From positions 186,001 through 250,000 of the forward strand of contig CAVRYA010000001.1 of NCBI GenBank assembly GCA_963725315.1: a stretch of DNA of 64,000 bases, given 5' to 3'. Source of the DNA: JBBRHQ01 sp963725315 (GTDB lineage: Bacteria > Actinomycetota > Thermoleophilia > Solirubrobacterales > 70-9). Below, piece after piece: positions 51,092 to 59,699 of this stretch; the stretch's first letter is position 1; each line of letters starts with the position of its first letter. Below the pieces are notes generated by a model, which was given only the letters and a program-made list of their open reading frames with translations, did not search any database and had not been told where the DNA came from. Position numbers and translations under genes: made by a program.

Positions 51092-51883
51092 GGCGGCGGC
51101 AGGAAGCCCGGCCTCGGCGAAGGTCGGCCGCGCCGTCGCCCGGTGCGAACAGGCCGTCGACGAACTTCTTCGCCAGCGAGCGGGTTGGCGGCGTCCTTGA
51201 CGATCGCGACGCCGTAGGCGACGTCGGGCTGCAGCGCGGGCGGGATCGGGATCGTCTTCAGGTCATCCGCCGCCGCCTTCGCGTCGGTGACGTAGACGAA
51301 GCCGGCGTCGGCGGCGCCCTGGGTCGAGCTTGCCGACGACGGCGGCGACCTCGGGCTCTTCGGAGACGACGTTGTCGAGGATCGCCTCGCGCTGCGGCCG
51401 CCGGGAGCCGCCCGAGGACCTCGCGGGTGTAGGAGCCGACCGGGACGCTCTGGGTCGCCGATCACGATCTTCGTGCCCGGCTTGGCGAGGTCGTCGATCG
51501 AGCTGATCTCGCTGTCCTTCGGCACCGCGATCACCAGTCGGTTGCCGGCGAAGACCTGCGGCTTCTCGACCAGCCCCTTCTCGTAGCAGCTGCTGCGGGT
51601 AGTCGGTGTCGGCGGAGGCGAAGACGTCCGGGCGTGCGCCGTTCTCGATCTGCGCCGCGAGGTTGTCCGAGCCGGCGAAGGACTGCTTGATGTCGTCGTC
51701 CGGCGAATGACTTCGCGTACTTCGTGAACACGTCCTGCAGCGAGGAAGCCGCCGAGACGACGAGCAGGCTGCCGCCGCCTCCCGAGCCCGTGCTCTCGTC
51801 GCCACCGCCACCGCACCCGGCGAGGAGCGCCAGGATCGCGACCGCCAGGGCCGTGAGGGCCCACCGACCCGGGCGGGACTCAC
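51088..51883 (-). CDS. modA: molybdate-binding lipoprotein ModA, many frameshifts
   Basis: A lipoprotein signal (LTALAVAILALLAGCGGGGD) leads into LLVVSAASSLQDVFTKYAKS, QSFAGSDNLAAQIENGARPD, VFASADT, KPQVFAGNRLVIAVPKDSEI and PGTKIVIGDP, ending in FLPPP and a TGA at 51088. The pieces lie in different frames; extra bases are placed at about 51701, 51587, 51451, 51399, 51320 and 51176. The start is uncertain (GTG 51883 is in another frame). Confidence 0.85.
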
Positions 51884-51884
51884 C

Positions 51885-52271
51885 TCAGCCGCCCCGCTCG
51901 ACCATCACCGAGGTCGCCTTCACCGTGGCGGTCGCCTCGACCCCCTCGGCCAGGCCCAGCTCCTCGACCGCGTCGCGGGTGATCGCCGCCGTGACGCGGT
52001 GCGGGCCGGCCTCGATCTCGACCAGGGCCATCACCCCGTCCACCTCGACCGAGCGGACCACGCCGGGGAAGCGGTTGCGGGCGGAGAAGGAGTCGCCGGT
52101 CGAGTGGCGCGCCGGCGCCGCGCTCAGCCGCTCGACCTCGGAGGGCGGGACGCGGCGCCGATTGCGCTCGTCGCGGGTCGTCCGCAGCTTGCCCGCGCGG
52201 TCCCAGCGCCGCAGGGTGTCGGCGCTGACCCCCAGCGCCTTGGCCGCCTCGCCGATCGAGAGATCCGCCAT
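51885..52271 (-). CDS. molybdenum-responsive regulator: MerR-type HTH plus TOBE/Mop domain
   Basis: 128 residues from ATG 52271 (ATG 52283 also in frame). N-terminal helix-turn-helix LSIGEAAKALGVSADTLRRW, linker of ~25 residues, then one TOBE/Mop domain (RNRFPGVVRSVEVDGVMALV, VEATATVKATSVMVERG) that binds molybdate. Located between moaA and modA, so it probably controls molybdate uptake or Moco synthesis. Confidence 0.9.
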   Translation of the reverse strand: MADLSIGEAAKALGVSADTLRRWDRAGKLRTTRDERNRRRVPPSEVERLSAAPARHSTGDSFSARNRFPGVVRSVEVDGVMALVEIEAGPHRVTAAITRDAVEELGLAEGVEATATVKATSVMVERGG

Positions 52272-52309
52272 CTGCCTAAGCATTGCATAGGCAAACGGCT
52301 GGCGGCGGA

Positions 52310-53305
52310 TCAGCCGCCGATCGCGCTCATCGTCCGCGGCGGCTGGCGGAAGCCCGGCTCGCCGACGTGGTGCTTGAGCTCCTTGCGCCAGACGGCGTCG
52401 CGGATCAGCTGCTCGACCTCCTCGTCACCCGCGCCCTCGCGCAGGGGACCCCGCAGGTCGGTCTCGTGCAGCGAGAAGAGGCAGGTGCGGAGCTTGCCCT
52501 CCGCGGTGAGGCGGACGCGGTTGCAGTCGGCGCAGAAGGGCTCCGAGACCGGGTTGATGAAGCCGATCTCCCCCGCCCCGTCGCGGAAGCGGAAGACCCG
52601 CGCGGTCGCCGACGGCTCCCGCGGCACCTCCTCGAGCGGGTGGACCGCGTCGATCATCCCCCGCAGCTCCTCGCCGGTGAGGACCGAGTCCGGCGTCCAG
52701 GCGTGGTCGCCGTCGAGCGGCATGAACTCGATGAAGCGCACCTGGAAGGCGCTCGAGCGGGCGAACTCCGCGAAGCGGATCGCCTCGTCCTCGGTGAAGC
52801 CGCGCATCGCGACCGCGTTGACCTTGACCGGGCCGATCTGCGGGAAGGCGGCGATCGCCTCGAGGCCCCGCAGCACCTGGTCGAGCGAGTCGCGGCGGGT
52901 GATCTGGAAGAAGCGGTCACGGGCCAGGGAGTCGATCGAGACGTTGACCCGGTCGATGCCCGCGTCCACCAGCGCCGCGGCGTCGCGCTCGAGCAGGTAG
53001 CCGTTGGTGGTCAGCGACAGGTCGCGGATGCCCTCGACCCCCGACAGCATCGCCACCAGGCGCGGGAACTCGCGGCGCACCAGCGGCTCGCCGCCGGTCA
53101 GACGCACCTCCTCGATCCCGATCGAGGAGAAGAGGCGGACCAGACGCTCGATCTCCTCGAAGCTGAGGATCTCGGAGCGCTCGAGCCAGGGCAGCCCCTC
53201 GGCCGGCATGCAGTACTGGCAGCGGAAGTTGCAGCGGTCGGTGACCGAGACCCGCAGGTCGGAGATGCGGCGCCCGTGGCCGTCTGTCAGCGGTTCCGCG
53301 CTCAT
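52310..53305 (-). CDS. moaA: GTP 3',8-cyclase MoaA
   Basis: 331 residues from ATG 53305 (the longer frame to 53389 crosses an inverted repeat). Radical-SAM CNFRCQYCM, RLTGGEPLVR, the second cluster site FCADCNRVRLTAEGKLRTCL, and the C-terminal ...AIGG double glycine needed for catalysis. First step of Moco synthesis; partner of moaC. First gene of the moaA-regulator-modABC-oxidoreductase run. Confidence 0.95.
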   Translation of the reverse strand: MSAEPLTDGHGRRISDLRVSVTDRCNFRCQYCMPAEGLPWLERSEILSFEEIERLVRLFSSIGIEEVRLTGGEPLVRREFPRLVAMLSGVEGIRDLSLTTNGYLLERDAAALVDAGIDRVNVSIDSLARDRFFQITRRDSLDQVLRGLEAIAAFPQIGPVKVNAVAMRGFTEDEAIRFAEFARSSAFQVRFIEFMPLDGDHAWTPDSVLTGEELRGMIDAVHPLEEVPREPSATARVFRFRDGAGEIGFINPVSEPFCADCNRVRLTAEGKLRTCLFSLHETDLRGPLREGAGDEEVEQLIRDAVWRKELKHHVGEPGFRQPPRTMSAIGG

Positions 53306-53347
53306 CTGCTCACAATTCTGGCGCATCCGGTCACCCTCCCCCCGGGG

Positions 53348-53388
53348 TGGGACCTTTGAACCGCGTATACCGCGGTCAAAAGGTCCCA
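53348..53388. promoter_or_regulatory. 41-bp inverted repeat between antiporter end and moaA start
   Basis: TGGGACCTTTGAACCGCG and CGCGGTCAAAAGGTCCCA face each other across TATAC, pairing at all but two positions. It lies 8 bases beyond the antiporter stop (minus strand) and 43 bases upstream of the moaA start. It may be the antiporter terminator or an operator for moaA. Confidence 0.55.
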
Positions 53389-53395
53389 CGTCGAG

Positions 53396-54640
53396 TCAGC
53401 CCAACTCCGCGGAGGCCGGTGCGGGCTCGCCCTCTGGCTCGAGCAGGCCGAGCCGGTCCGCGAGCCGGGCGGCGGGCAGGGCCTGGAGCAGCAGGGTGAG
53501 GATGATCGCCAGGGCCACGACGCTGGCGTAGAGGTCGACGTGGGGCACCCCGAGGCCCGCGAGCACGCCGACCAGGGCGGCCGGGACCACACCCGTCTCC
53601 CGGGTCCAGCAGAGGAATGCCAGCTCCTGCTTGGTCCACTTGCCCCCCTTGTCGGGGACGACGCAGGCGAGCACGGTCAGGGGGCGGGCGAGCAGGAGGA
53701 GGACCGCGACCACCGCCAGGGCCGGGAGCAGGTTCTCCCCGAGCTTGTCGAAGGGGATGTTGGCGCCGAGCACGACGAAGACGAAGAAGGTGACCAGATC
53801 GGCCGTGTTGAAGGCGAACTGGCGCATGTCGCGCTCGTGCTCGGAGTGCATGGCCAGTCCCAGCTGCTCCATGTTGCCGACGATCAGCCCGGCCAGGAAC
53901 GAACCGAGATAGCCGCTGCCCCCGGCCGAGTCGAGCGAGAAGTAGCTGATCGTCACCACCATCAGCACCGCGGCCGCCGCGGACTCCCGCCAGATTCCCG
54001 TCCTGCGGCTGGAGATGGTCGCTGCGAGCAGCACCCCGGCGACGATCCCGATCACCGTGCTGATCGCGAGGTTGCCGGCGAAGTCGCCCGCAGGGGTGGC
54101 GATCGAGGAGTCGCCGCTGATCAGCACGCCGGCGAAGGCAAGGGCGAGAACGGCGCCGGTCGGGTCGTTGAACGCCGACTCGGCGACGACTGTCTGGGCC
54201 ACCTTCGGACGGAGGCGGGAACGGATGAACAGGGGGATCAGGATCGCCGGATCGGTCGGCGAGAGCACCGCTCCCATCAGCAGGGCGGCCGTCCAGGAGA
54301 GGCCGAAGGCGAAATGAGCGGCGGCGCCGGTCACCAGGGCGGTGAGGATGACGCCGGGGATGACGAGCATGCCGAGGCCGACCCAGACCCGGCGCAGCAC
54401 CGTCACCGAGAGATTGAGCCCCCCGTAGAAGAGGATCAGCGAGACGCCCAGGGTGAAGATCAGCTGGGCGCCGATCGAGCGCAGAGGTACGTCGATTACG
54501 TCGAGCACGGAGGGCCCGAGCAGGGCGCCGACGGCGACCAGCAGCAAGATCTCGGGAACCCGCACCAGGCTGGCCAGGAATCGGGCGGCCAGGGCCCCAC
54601 TGAGCAGCAGGCTCAACGTCAGCAGGACGTCCTGGGTCAC
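53396..54640 (-). CDS. cation/proton antiporter (CPA family)
   Basis: 414 residues, about twelve helices. VGALLGPSVLDVI, the ion-binding SPTDPAILIPLF, and AESAFNDPTGAVLA (FNDPTG) mark a Na+/K+-H+ antiporter. No C-terminal regulatory domain (no TrkA part). Start overlaps the stop of the sensor-like gene. Confidence 0.92.
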   Translation of the reverse strand: MTQDVLLTLSLLLSGALAARFLASLVRVPEILLLVAVGALLGPSVLDVIDVPLRSIGAQLIFTLGVSLILFYGGLNLSVTVLRRVWVGLGMLVIPGVILTALVTGAAAHFAFGLSWTAALLMGAVLSPTDPAILIPLFIRSRLRPKVAQTVVAESAFNDPTGAVLALAFAGVLISGDSSIATPAGDFAGNLAISTVIGIVAGVLLAATISSRRTGIWRESAAAAVLMVVTISYFSLDSAGGSGYLGSFLAGLIVGNMEQLGLAMHSEHERDMRQFAFNTADLVTFFVFVVLGANIPFDKLGENLLPALAVVAVLLLLARPLTVLACVVPDKGGKWTKQELAFLCWTRETGVVPAALVGVLAGLGVPHVDLYASVVALAIILTLLLQALPAARLADRLGLLEPEGEPAPASAELG

Positions 54641-55311
54641 GTCGTCTCGCTGCTGTCCGCCACCTCGTCCCGCCTTCGGCGCTCTCCCTCCAGGGCCATG
54701 CGGGCGACGTCGTTGGCCGTTACCAGCAGGAGGACGATCACGAGGGCCGCGCCGAGCGCGACCGCGATCAGGCGCTTGCGGGCCTGGTCGCGGGCCTCGT
54801 CGAAGTCGGCCTCCGACGTGGTTGCCCGTCGGGCCTCGAGCCTGGCGAGCCTCTCGGCCGTCGCCGCCGTCGCCAGGAACTGCTTGATCTCCGGGCCGAG
54901 GAAGATCCTGCGGACGGCCGCGTAGTGGCCAGCCTTAAGCTGGCGCCAGGCGATCGCGTCGAGGCGCATGAACCCGCCGAACTGGCGCTCGAGCCCCCGC
55001 AGCAGCGCCTGCTCATCGGGCTCGGTGAGCTTTCCGGCGGCCTCGCGGAAGTCCCGGCGCAGCCCAGCCACGGACGCGAGGAAGCGTGGTCGCGAGGCCC
55101 CGTTGTCGTAGCCGTAGGCGGTCTGCCATCCGTTGACGTCCGTTACCGCGAACTTCAGCTCGCGGGCGATCGACTCCGCCGCCGCGCGCTCGCGGACCTC
55201 GTCGAAGCGGTCCCCCATCTGCGACATGCCGTGCAGCGCCACCGCCGTCGTCGCCAGCGGGCCGAGGATCGTAAGGACGATCGCCGCGTAGAGCTTCGCC
55301 CGGATGCTCAC
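54637..55311 (-). CDS. orphan membrane sensor-like protein (four-helix-bundle type)
   Basis: 224 residues: helix 1 (LYAAIVLTILGPLATTAVAL), a ~150-residue extracytoplasmic helical region resembling the four-helix-bundle sensor of chemoreceptors (MSQMGDRFDEVRERAAAESI, ARLEARRATT), helix 2 (LIAVALGAALVIVLLLVTAN), and then only ~25 charged residues. HAMP and any output domain are missing. It overlaps the antiporter gene, so it may sense for or regulate it. Confidence 0.75.
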   Translation of the reverse strand: MSIRAKLYAAIVLTILGPLATTAVALHGMSQMGDRFDEVRERAAAESIARELKFAVTDVNGWQTAYGYDNGASRPRFLASVAGLRRDFREAAGKLTEPDEQALLRGLERQFGGFMRLDAIAWRQLKAGHYAAVRRIFLGPEIKQFLATAATAERLARLEARRATTSEADFDEARDQARKRLIAVALGAALVIVLLLVTANDVARMALEGERRRRDEVADSSETT

Positions 55312-55355
55312 GCAACGACTCCGTGATCGGCGTCCGCCGCGGTCCTCCGACTAGG

Positions 55356-55580
55356 ATGGCGCCGACGATGATCCTCTTCATCCTCACCGGCCAGGCTCCG
55401 CCGATCCTGCTGCTGACGCTGGTGCTGATGGCCTACCTGGCCGGCTACGAGCTGAACAAGGAAAACGACCTGCCGTTCATGGTCAAGGCCTGGTGGGTGC
55501 TCTTCGTTCTGCTCTTCAACATCCTCGGCTTTGGCATCTTCTGGATCTGGCTGGCGGCCCGCCGCCGCCGGCATGCGTAG
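55356..55580 (+). CDS. small membrane protein, 74 aa
   Basis: ATG 55356 or 55368. Two helices: PPILLLTLVLMAYLAGYEL and WWVLFVLLFNILGFGIFWIW, then a basic RRRRHA end. The pattern resembles PLDc_N-like or immunity-type two-helix proteins. Convergent with the PucR-type regulator. Function unknown. Confidence 0.65.
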   Translation: MAPTMILFILTGQAPPILLLTLVLMAYLAGYELNKENDLPFMVKAWWVLFVLLFNILGFGIFWIWLAARRRRHA

Positions 55581-55591
55581 GGCGCGCATCC

Positions 55592-57442
55592 CTAGTCCTT
55601 CTCCGCCCGCAGATTGTGAAGGCGGACCAGCTTCAGCGCCAGCTCCAGCGAGAGCAGGTCCTCGCTGCCCAGGTCGAGGCCGGCCACCCGCTCGATCCGC
55701 TCCAGCCGCTGGCGCACCGTGTTGGGATGCACGTACAGCGCCCGGGCGCTGGCCGTGACGCTGCCACGATCGGCGAGGTACTGCTCGAGGGTCTCCACCA
55801 GTCGGGCGCCCCGCCGGCGGTCGTAGGCGATCAGCTCCTGCACCGAGAGGTGGTAGCGGTCGCGGGGGGCTTCGTCTAGCTCGAGATGGACCAGGTAGCG
55901 GTAGGCGCCCAGCTGCTCGTAGGAGACGGCGCCGCCGTCAGCCGCCAGCGAGCGGCCGATCCGGGCCGCGTCAGCCGCCTCCCGCATTCGGCGGCGGGCC
56001 GTGGCGGCGCCGCGGTCGACGTCGCTGAGGCCGGCCACCACGCCCTCCTCGCGCAGCAGCGGGTCGCAGGCGCTGCTCAGTGCCTCGACGGCGATTTCCT
56101 TCTCGCTCGGCAGCGAGGCCAGCGCCCGCACCCGGTCGTGCCGGGACTCGACGAAGGCCCGCAGGTTGAGCCGGCGCAGTTGGGCGACCAGCCGACTCGC
56201 CAGCTCAGGCCGACCGGGTACGCTATCCGGCGCCCCCGGGGCGGCCTCGAGGTGCAGGAACACGTGCGGCCGGCTCAGGTCGCAGCCCGCCTCCCGCGCT
56301 TTCGTCTCCCCGGCCTCCACCGATCCGGCCGCTAGCGCGTCGAACATGTCCTTGAGCAGGTTCTCGGCGGTCAGCCGCTCGATCAGCTCTGCCTTCTTCA
56401 GCCCCACCGCGGTCTGGTTGGCGACAGCCCCGAGGAGCTCGGCCTCCTCCTCGGTGAACTGCCGGGCATGTGCGAGGCAACAGAGGATCCCCAGCTGCTC
56501 GTCGCCGGCCACCAGCGGCGCCACCAGCAGTGCGTTCTCGTCCACGCCCGGCCACAGCTCGTGGGCAACCCGGCGGCCCCCGCGACCGCGCCCGTTGGCG
56601 CGGCGCATCAGGTCGAGGACCAGCCCGGCGCCGCCCGGGCGCGGGCTCGGAGCGGGAGCGCCCTCCGGGTCGGCCCCGGCAAGCACCAGCTCGTCCGCCT
56701 CGACGTCGAGACGGTAGATCTGGCAGGCATCGGCGGCGAGCAGCTCGCGGGCCCCGTGGGTAACCGCGGCGTAGAGGTCCTCGAGCAGGGTGACTGCGGC
56801 CAGTGCCTGGCTCAGGCCGGTCAGGGTTGTCAGCGCCTGCACCCGCCGGCGGGTCTCCTGATAGAGCTGGGCGTTCTCGATCGCCCCGGCGACCAGCGAG
56901 GCGGTGTGGACGAGGAAGTTCAGGACCTCATCGTCGAATTCGCGCGGAGCCGCGGTGTGCAGGACAGCGACCCCGATCACGTCGCCGGAGCGCCCGAGGA
57001 TGGGGACCGCCACCATCGACTGGAAGCGCTCCTCCTCCAGCTCCGGGATGAACTTCATCCGCGGGTCCGCCATCGCGTTCTCCGGGATGAACTCCGGGGT
57101 CTTGGTGCGGGCGACCCAGCCGGCGAGGCCCTCGTCGACGCCGAAGCCGAGCCTGCCGACGAAGTCCGAGTAGCGCGGCGAGGCCGCTCTGAGGGTCAAG
57201 CGCTCGCCCTCGAGGAAGTAGATGAAGGCGGCATGGCAGCGGGTGGCGTCGGTGGCGATCTCGACGATCCCGCCCAGGACCCGGTCGAGGTCGAGCGAGG
57301 AGGAGACCGTCTTGATGACCGCGTAGAGCGTCTCGTTCTCACGCTGGACTCGACGCAGGACGTCGTCCTCATCGACACCGGACTCCACCGTCTCCACCGG
57401 TTGCAGCGCCAAGACCCTCCTCAGTTGCTTGGACGAGCGCAT
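55592..57442 (-). CDS. GAF-domain PucR/CdaR-type transcriptional regulator
   Basis: 616 residues from ATG 57442; a longer frame to 58336 is antisense to amt. Two GAF domains: residues ~35-180 (ENETLYAVIKTVSSSLDLDR, AASPRYSDFVGRLGFGVDEG, MVAVPILGRSGDVIGVAVLH) and ~195-340 (LLVAPLVAGDEQLGILCC). The C-terminus has the PucR HTH_30: YLADRGSVTASARALYVHPN and TVRQRLERIERVAGLDL. Divergent from the ammonium transporter, so it probably controls this nitrogen operon. Confidence 0.9.
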   Translation of the reverse strand: MRSSKQLRRVLALQPVETVESGVDEDDVLRRVQRENETLYAVIKTVSSSLDLDRVLGGIVEIATDATRCHAAFIYFLEGERLTLRAASPRYSDFVGRLGFGVDEGLAGWVARTKTPEFIPENAMADPRMKFIPELEEERFQSMVAVPILGRSGDVIGVAVLHTAAPREFDDEVLNFLVHTASLVAGAIENAQLYQETRRRVQALTTLTGLSQALAAVTLLEDLYAAVTHGARELLAADACQIYRLDVEADELVLAGADPEGAPAPSPRPGGAGLVLDLMRRANGRGRGGRRVAHELWPGVDENALLVAPLVAGDEQLGILCCLAHARQFTEEEAELLGAVANQTAVGLKKAELIERLTAENLLKDMFDALAAGSVEAGETKAREAGCDLSRPHVFLHLEAAPGAPDSVPGRPELASRLVAQLRRLNLRAFVESRHDRVRALASLPSEKEIAVEALSSACDPLLREEGVVAGLSDVDRGAATARRRMREAADAARIGRSLAADGGAVSYEQLGAYRYLVHLELDEAPRDRYHLSVQELIAYDRRRGARLVETLEQYLADRGSVTASARALYVHPNTVRQRLERIERVAGLDLGSEDLLSLELALKLVRLHNLRAEKD

Positions 57443-57501
57443 CGTATCCCGCTCGCCAGGGGAGCCCAAATGTGGTGAACGCACTGTTGCAACCCGGCAA
57501 G

Positions 57502-57533
57502 TGTGTGGGGATTGCCCATTGTGTGGGCGTTGC
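57502..57533. promoter_or_regulatory. tandem 14-bp direct repeats upstream of amt
   Basis: TGTGTGGGGATTGC (57502-57515) and TGTGTGGGCGTTGC (57520-57533) agree at 12 of 14 positions and start 18 bases apart. They lie in the 183-bp region between the divergent regulator and amt, a fitting place for binding sites of that regulator. Confidence 0.5.
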
Positions 57534-57625
57534 GGGCGTGGAAATGTTGGCGCCGTTGGTGGCAAGCGAAACCCATGCACTGCCATGATGGCCGCACCCG
57601 CCACGGGGGCGAGGAGGGATAGAGG

Positions 57626-59065
57626 ATGATCCAGGCTTTGGTCGCGCAGGCGGGTCAGCTCGGGGACGCCGTGAAGACAATCACGGACTCTCAGACCCTC
57701 GACAGCGCCATCCTCGGCGAGCAGTTCTACTTCTTCACCGTGGTGCTGATGTGGCTGATCCACGTCGGCTTCATGACCTATGAGACCGGGGTCGCGCGGC
57801 GCAAGAACGCCCTCGCGACGGCGCTGAAGAACATCCTCACGATCGCCGTCGTCACCCCAACGATGTACTACCTCGGCTGGTGGGTCTACAACTGCAACCA
57901 GCCGGGGCTGCCGATCGGGCCCAACTCGAGCGACTTCACCAGCGTCGCCTGCCAGGGCGGCATTCCCTGGTCGGACACCTTCGGGCCGAACCTGACCAAC
58001 AACATCAACCTGGTCTTCTTCCTGGCCTTCCTGCTGTTCTCCTGGACGACGGCCTCGATCATGTCCGGCGCGCTGCTGGAGCGGGTGCGGCTCTCGGCCT
58101 ACCTGGTCCTGGCCTGCCTGCTCGGCTCGGTGGTCTGGATGCTGGACGCCGCCTGGGGCTGGAGCGCCGGCGGCTGGCTGACGCTGCGCTTCGGCTTCCA
58201 CGACTCGATCGCCTCGGCGGTCGTCCACGGCGTCTCCGGAGTGTTCACGCTCGGCGTCCTCTTCCAGCTCGGGCCCCGAATCGGCAAGTACACGCGGGGC
58301 GGCCTCGCACGGGTCTTCAGACCTCACAACATCCACATGACCCTGATGGGCCTGATGTTGATCTTCACCGGCTTCTACGGCTTCTACGCCGCCTGCCTGG
58401 TAATCGTCTCCACGGTGGCGCCCGGCTGGGCAAACATCTACCTCAGCCCGACCACGCTCGGCTCGATCGCGATGATCATCACCATGGGCTTCGCCGGCGG
58501 CTTCACCGGCGGCTACTTCGCATCCCGAGGAGACCCGTTCTGGACCGTCTCTGGCGGCTTGGCAGGCGTGATCGGCGTTTCCGCCGGCGCCGATGTCTAC
58601 GCCCCGACCATGGGCTATCTGCTATCGATGGCGACCGCGGTAATGGCCGTCTGGGTCGGCAACTGGGTCGAAACCAAGATGCGGGTCGACGATGTCGTCG
58701 GTGCGGTCGCGGTGCACGGGTTCTCGGGCTTCATGGGGATCATCTGGGTGGGGATCTTCGCCGCCGGCTACCCGACCGGCCTCAACAACGTCGACAGCTC
58801 GATCTGGGGTCAGCTGATCGGCCTGGCGGCCTTCGTGCCGCTCGGCTTCCTCTCCGGCTGGATCGCCGGGTGGATCCTCAAGAAGCTCAACCTGCTCCGT
58901 GTCCCGGTCGAAGTCGAGCTCGACGGCCTCGATCCGGCCGAGTACGCCTACGATATACACGTGCCCGAGTTCGCCCAGGGCGAGGACCTGATGATCGAGC
59001 CCGACGGCAGGCGGGTGCCATCCGAAGGCATCCAGGCGGAGGAGCTGAAGGAGGTAATCCGATGA
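57626..59065 (+). CDS. amt: ammonium transporter (Amt family)
   Basis: 479 residues. N-terminal leader then eleven helices; DAAWGWSAGGWLTLRFGFHD, HGVSGVFTLGVLFQLGPRIG, NIHMTLMGLMLIFTGFYGFY and HGFSGFMGIIWVGIFAAGYP correspond to the Amt pore with its His pair positions. Ends with a ~60-residue soluble tail. Start after GAGGAGGGATAGAGG. No glnK gene follows, which is unusual. Confidence 0.93.
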   Translation: MIQALVAQAGQLGDAVKTITDSQTLDSAILGEQFYFFTVVLMWLIHVGFMTYETGVARRKNALATALKNILTIAVVTPTMYYLGWWVYNCNQPGLPIGPNSSDFTSVACQGGIPWSDTFGPNLTNNINLVFFLAFLLFSWTTASIMSGALLERVRLSAYLVLACLLGSVVWMLDAAWGWSAGGWLTLRFGFHDSIASAVVHGVSGVFTLGVLFQLGPRIGKYTRGGLARVFRPHNIHMTLMGLMLIFTGFYGFYAACLVIVSTVAPGWANIYLSPTTLGSIAMIITMGFAGGFTGGYFASRGDPFWTVSGGLAGVIGVSAGADVYAPTMGYLLSMATAVMAVWVGNWVETKMRVDDVVGAVAVHGFSGFMGIIWVGIFAAGYPTGLNNVDSSIWGQLIGLAAFVPLGFLSGWIAGWILKKLNLLRVPVEVELDGLDPAEYAYDIHVPEFAQGEDLMIEPDGRRVPSEGIQAEELKEVIR

Positions 59066-59105
59066 GGGCCGTGGATAGCGCGACCGCGAAAGACGAGGTG
59101 GCCGG

Positions 59106-59444
59106 ATGCCAGCGATAATCGACAGCGCCCCCAACTGCATCCAGCATGGCGGTGGGGCAACGCCTGCGAGTGATGTCGCCGATTTCATCGTCGGCGCGCG
59201 GTTCGAGCATTGCGCCGGATTCATGACCTTCGGGCCCGGCTCGACCTATGGCGATGGCGGCCAGTCGGCCACGAACGCCTACTACGTCCTCACCTGGCTG
59301 GGGATCGTCGTCACCATCCTGGTCCTGATCGGTTGGGTCGTCTACGAGAACCGGCGCCTGATCGCCTACGCGGCAACCAGGGGGCGCGGAGGCACCGAGG
59401 AGGCTGCCTCGCACGACGCCGGAGAAGCGGAGCTGAGGCCATGA
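59106..59444 (+). CDS. small membrane protein downstream of amt (112 aa)
   Basis: ATG 59106. A Gly-rich N-terminal region with two cysteines (NCIQHGG, EHCAGFMTFGPG), then one helix (YVLTWLGIVVTILVLIGWVV) and an acidic tail. Stop overlaps the next gene (ATGA). No known domain; an 18-codon frame at 59062 overlapping the amt stop leads into it. Likely co-transcribed with amt. Confidence 0.65.
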   Translation: MPAIIDSAPNCIQHGGGATPASDVADFIVGARFEHCAGFMTFGPGSTYGDGGQSATNAYYVLTWLGIVVTILVLIGWVVYENRRLIAYAATRGRGGTEEAASHDAGEAELRP

Positions 59445-59596
59445 ACAACGGAAAGCAGATCGAGTTCCCCGAGAAGCAGACGCACGTGAGGGGCTTCGAA
59501 TACGGGATGATCGTCTTCTCGATCATCTGCATAATCGTGGTTCTGATCGTCGTCTTCGCTACCAACATCGGGGTCGAGTTCCGTCCGACAGCCTGA
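59441..59596 (+). CDS. 51-aa single-helix membrane protein
   Basis: ATG overlaps the previous stop. A charged ~18-residue start (KQIEFPEKQTHVRGFEYG), one helix (MIVFSIICIIVVLIVVFA) and a short external end. Translationally coupled in the amt operon. Function unknown. Confidence 0.65.
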   Translation: MNNGKQIEFPEKQTHVRGFEYGMIVFSIICIIVVLIVVFATNIGVEFRPTA

Positions 59597-59699
59597 GCAG
59601 GAGCAACATCCCGACCCGGAGCTGCTCTACCAGCAGTCGGATGAGGCCGGACAGCATCCCCTCCGCGATCCCGCGAAGTTCGCTCCCACCTGGCCTCGG

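Noticed and set aside
49189..51883. modABC as a decayed pseudogene cluster
   Set aside because: Protein sequence between breaks is well conserved and all breaks I resolved are one-base gains. Error is the simpler explanation, though only reads can settle it.
57502..57533. CRISPR-like repeat
   Set aside because: Only two short imperfect direct repeats and no spacers of regular length or cas genes nearby.
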